The position numbers and the translations under genes are program-made. 37,543 bases of DNA from Myxococcales bacterium (GTDB lineage Bacteria; Myxococcota_A; Polyangia; Polyangiales; Polyangiaceae): positions 1 through 37,543 of the forward strand of contig JAHFDY010000020.1 of NCBI GenBank assembly GCA_023248735.1. The letters run 5' to 3'. Under the pieces are notes generated by a model that saw nothing but the letters and a program-made list of their open reading frames with translations, did no database searches and was not told where the DNA came from. How positions within the stretch are numbered: the first letter of the stretch is position 1; each line of letters starts with the position of its first letter. Of the stretch, positions 35,368 to 37,543 are shown in pieces.

Positions 35368-35677
35368 TGACCCTAAGTGCCAAAAATGGTGCTGCAACGC
35401 CAACTTCGATGCGAAAATGGTTTTCCCGAACGGCAGGAGTTTTCTTCCCAGGTGGCAAACCCGTCGCACATTGAAGTACCCATTTATGTGAACCTGATGC
35501 TTGGGGCTTGCGCAACCCCCGCCTCGTCTGCCAGTACAAGCCCATCGGTCACGTACAAGTGGCGACCGCGCACTTTTCCTACGTTTGCGCACCTTGCGTC
35601 TCCAAAGGAATAAGTTGCCTCAAAAAGTCGCTCAATGGCAGACCGCCCACTAATCTCGCGTTCAATAGGAGTACGTG

Positions 35678-35857
35678 ATGAGCGCTTCACAAAATCGAAA
35701 CAAACCAAGCACTTCACGGATCGCAGTCGGCGGAGCCAAGAAGACCCGCAAACAACAGTCGAACTCGCTCGCGCTCATCGAGCCCGAGGGTGAAGCGGCG
35801 GCCGCGTTTATCGACGCTTTCGAAGATATTTTGCGCGCGGAACGCCAAGGGTACTGA
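35678..35857 (+). CDS. Small hypothetical protein (59 aa)
   Basis: MSASQNRNKPSTSRIAVGGAKKTRKQQSNSLALIEPEGEAAAAFIDAFEDILRAERQGY; AGGAG (35667-35671) 6 nt before ATG. Confidence 0.5.
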   Translation: MSASQNRNKPSTSRIAVGGAKKTRKQQSNSLALIEPEGEAAAAFIDAFEDILRAERQGY

Positions 35858-35899
35858 GCCGTAGGCGAGGGGCTCTACCCTCGTGTTCTCTCTGCGACT

Positions 35900-36664
35900 T
35901 CATTTCGCCCAGCCGACCGCACGGTACGCGTACCAGCCGACCGTTTCGCGGATGGCGTCCGTTGTATCGCTGAGCGCGCGCGCGCGCGGAAAGAGACCTG
36001 CTTGGTAGAAGCGACCCGCTGTGCGGTAGTCGACCGGGAGCAGAGCCGGTTCCATACCAACGGCCCGAAAGCAGCCCGCGGCGCGCTTCATGTGCATCGC
36101 CGACGTGATCAGAATGACGTTTTGGAAATTGCGCGCCCGGACGATGCCCTTTGAGTAGAGCGCGTTCTTGTGCGTGTTGACGCTTTGATCCTCCAGGATG
36201 AGCCGCGACTCGTCGATGCCCCAAGAGCGGAGTTGCCTCGCCAGCAACGCCGATTCCGATTCGCCGCGCCCGTCGATTCCGCTCGAGATGATGGCGAACT
36301 TCGCTTGATTCGTGCGCAGGACGTCGTACGTCACGAGAAGTCGCTCGACCGCATCGTTGTACGAAGGTGGGTTGGATCGTGCCTCCATGAGGCCGCCGAG
36401 CAGAATTACTGCATCGTAAGTTACATTTTCGCGCACCGTGAATTTGGCCTGTGCCTCGAGGCTGTGGGTGAGCAAGCTCGCAGTGCACCCCGTTGAGCAT
36501 GCGTAGATAACGGTAAAGGCGTAGAGAATGGCGCGCTGTCCACGCTTTCGCTTTCTCTTGCGGAACTGAAGTAGCGCCCAGAGAAGCAAAAGCATGACCC
36601 ACGTGTATGGGGCGATCATCACGTCGAGGGACTTCGATAGAACAAAGAACAGCATCGAATTCAC
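35900..36664 (-). CDS. YdcF/ElyC/SanA family (DUF218) membrane protein
   Basis: Two N-terminal hydrophobic segments; YDAVILLGGLMEA, KFAIISSGIDGRGESESALLARQLRSWGIDESRLILEDQSVNTHKNALYSKGI, NVILITSAMHMKRAAGCFRAVGMEPALLPVDY. Confidence 0.88.
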   Translation of the reverse strand: MNSMLFFVLSKSLDVMIAPYTWVMLLLLWALLQFRKRKRKRGQRAILYAFTVIYACSTGCTASLLTHSLEAQAKFTVRENVTYDAVILLGGLMEARSNPPSYNDAVERLLVTYDVLRTNQAKFAIISSGIDGRGESESALLARQLRSWGIDESRLILEDQSVNTHKNALYSKGIVRARNFQNVILITSAMHMKRAAGCFRAVGMEPALLPVDYRTAGRFYQAGLFPRARALSDTTDAIRETVGWYAYRAVGWAK

Positions 36665-36709
36665 GCCCCTGAAACCACAGCGTCATTTGCCGCGCGTTTC
36701 ATTGTGCAA

Positions 36710-37543
36710 GTGCGATGCTACAGCCGTTCACTTTTCTTCGGCCCACAAAGCGTGCACGCTACGGAAGCGATGCTGCAGGACGCGCCTCATCTTACGCGCT
36801 GGGATCTCGACAAGACCTACCTGCGCACTGAATTTGCAACTGTGCGCGATCTATTAAGAACCGCGTTCGAACAGCCCTCTGACAAGCGTGCTTTCAGCGG
36901 CGCGACAACGCTCCTTCGCGAGATGCGCGCCGCCGGAACGAGCATTCACTTGCTGTCTGGGTCGCCAACACAGATGCGAAGGCGCATCGAGGCGAAACTG
37001 CGGATCGACGGTGTCGAGTGGGAAACCATGACGCTGAAGTCGAACCTGAAGAACCTGCTCAAGCTTCGCCTCCGCGCAATAAAGGATCAGGTCGGCTACA
37101 AGCTGCCGGCACTTCTAGAAGCGCGCGCGAAGCTTGAAGGCCACGGGGACGTATCCACCCTCGAAACGCTCATCGGCGACGACTCAGAGGCCGACGCGGT
37201 GGTCTACTCGCTCTATGCCGATCTACTCGCTGGCCTTGTCCAGCCTGAGGAGCTCGGCGCCATTCTTGAACGTGGACGCGTCTATGCCGATCACGCGTCT
37301 GGTGCGCTTGCCGCGGCACGCGCACTCTCTCACGGAGCAAGGGTCGAACGCATTCTCATCCACCTCGAGAGGCAGGCCCCACCGAGAGACTTCGACGTTT
37401 TCGGTCCACGCCTCGTGCCCTTTTACAACTACTTTCAAGCGGGCCTCGTGCTCCTCGAAGACGGGCGCGTTCCTCCTGACGCTACTTGGCGACTCGCCTC
37501 TGAGTTTGTGTTCGAGCATCACTTTGACGCCGACGCGCTCGTG
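36710..37543 (+). CDS. App1/DUF2183-like HAD-type phosphatase domain protein, truncated by the window end
   Basis: Manual translation of the open frame (ATG 36770, earlier GTG 36710 or 36752 possible): MLQDAPHLTRWDLDKTYLRTEFATVRDLLRTAFEQPSDKRAFSGATTLLREMRAAGTSIHLLSGSPTQMRRRIEAKL...TLKSNLKNLLK...TLIGDDSEADAVVYSLYADLLAG. Absent from the ORF track, presumably because no stop lies in the window. Confidence 0.75.
   Translation, partial: MRCYSRSLFFGPQSVHATEAMLQDAPHLTRWDLDKTYLRTEFATVRDLLRTAFEQPSDKRAFSGATTLLREMRAAGTSIHLLSGSPTQMRRRIEAKLRIDGVEWETMTLKSNLKNLLKLRLRAIKDQVGYKLPALLEARAKLEGHGDVSTLETLIGDDSEADAVVYSLYADLLAGLVQPEELGAILERGRVYADHASGALAAARALSHGARVERILIHLERQAPPRDFDVFGPRLVPFYNYFQAGLVLLEDGRVPPDATWRLASEFVFEHHFDADALV

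Noticed and set aside
35678-35857. RiPP-precursor interpretation of the 59-aa ORF
   Set aside because: No Cys or recognisable core, and no modification, protease or transporter genes adjacent.

Overview
A GC-rich, gene-dense chromosomal window. The gene content (many predicted secreted lipoproteins, a Ser/Thr kinase with an ATPase module, FHA-GGDEF, long low-complexity surface proteins) suggests a myxobacterium-like organism, but this is inference only. I support about 30 protein-coding genes. I see no convincing rRNA, tRNA, CRISPR array, transposase or phage module. Recognisable genes include an AraC-family regulator, a secreted MBL-fold hydrolase, YjbQ, a class I fructose-bisphosphate aldolase, FBPase class I, a tRNA-dihydrouridine synthase, a PrsW-family protease, a DUF2071 protein, a YdcF/ElyC-type DUF218 protein and a truncated App1/DUF2183-like gene at the right edge. 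The regions most worth a second look are: (1) an envelope O-acylation island of three SGNH hydrolases plus one MBOAT acyltransferase on alternating strands (5.2-10.3 kb); (2) an AMACR-like racemase, SCP2 protein and MFE-2-like SDR, where the SDR has lost the catalytic Tyr and Lys (27.0-30.7 kb); (3) a possible phospho/c-di-GMP circuit of FHA-GGDEF, free-standing MshEN and zinc-ribbon Ser/Thr kinase-ATPase (28.0-34.3 kb); (4) a secreted protein with four tandem six-cysteine modules (34.7-35.3 kb); and (5) several palindromic or repeat elements in intergenic DNA. Start codons were re-chosen by eye where the ORF-track start looked over-extended. No searches were run.
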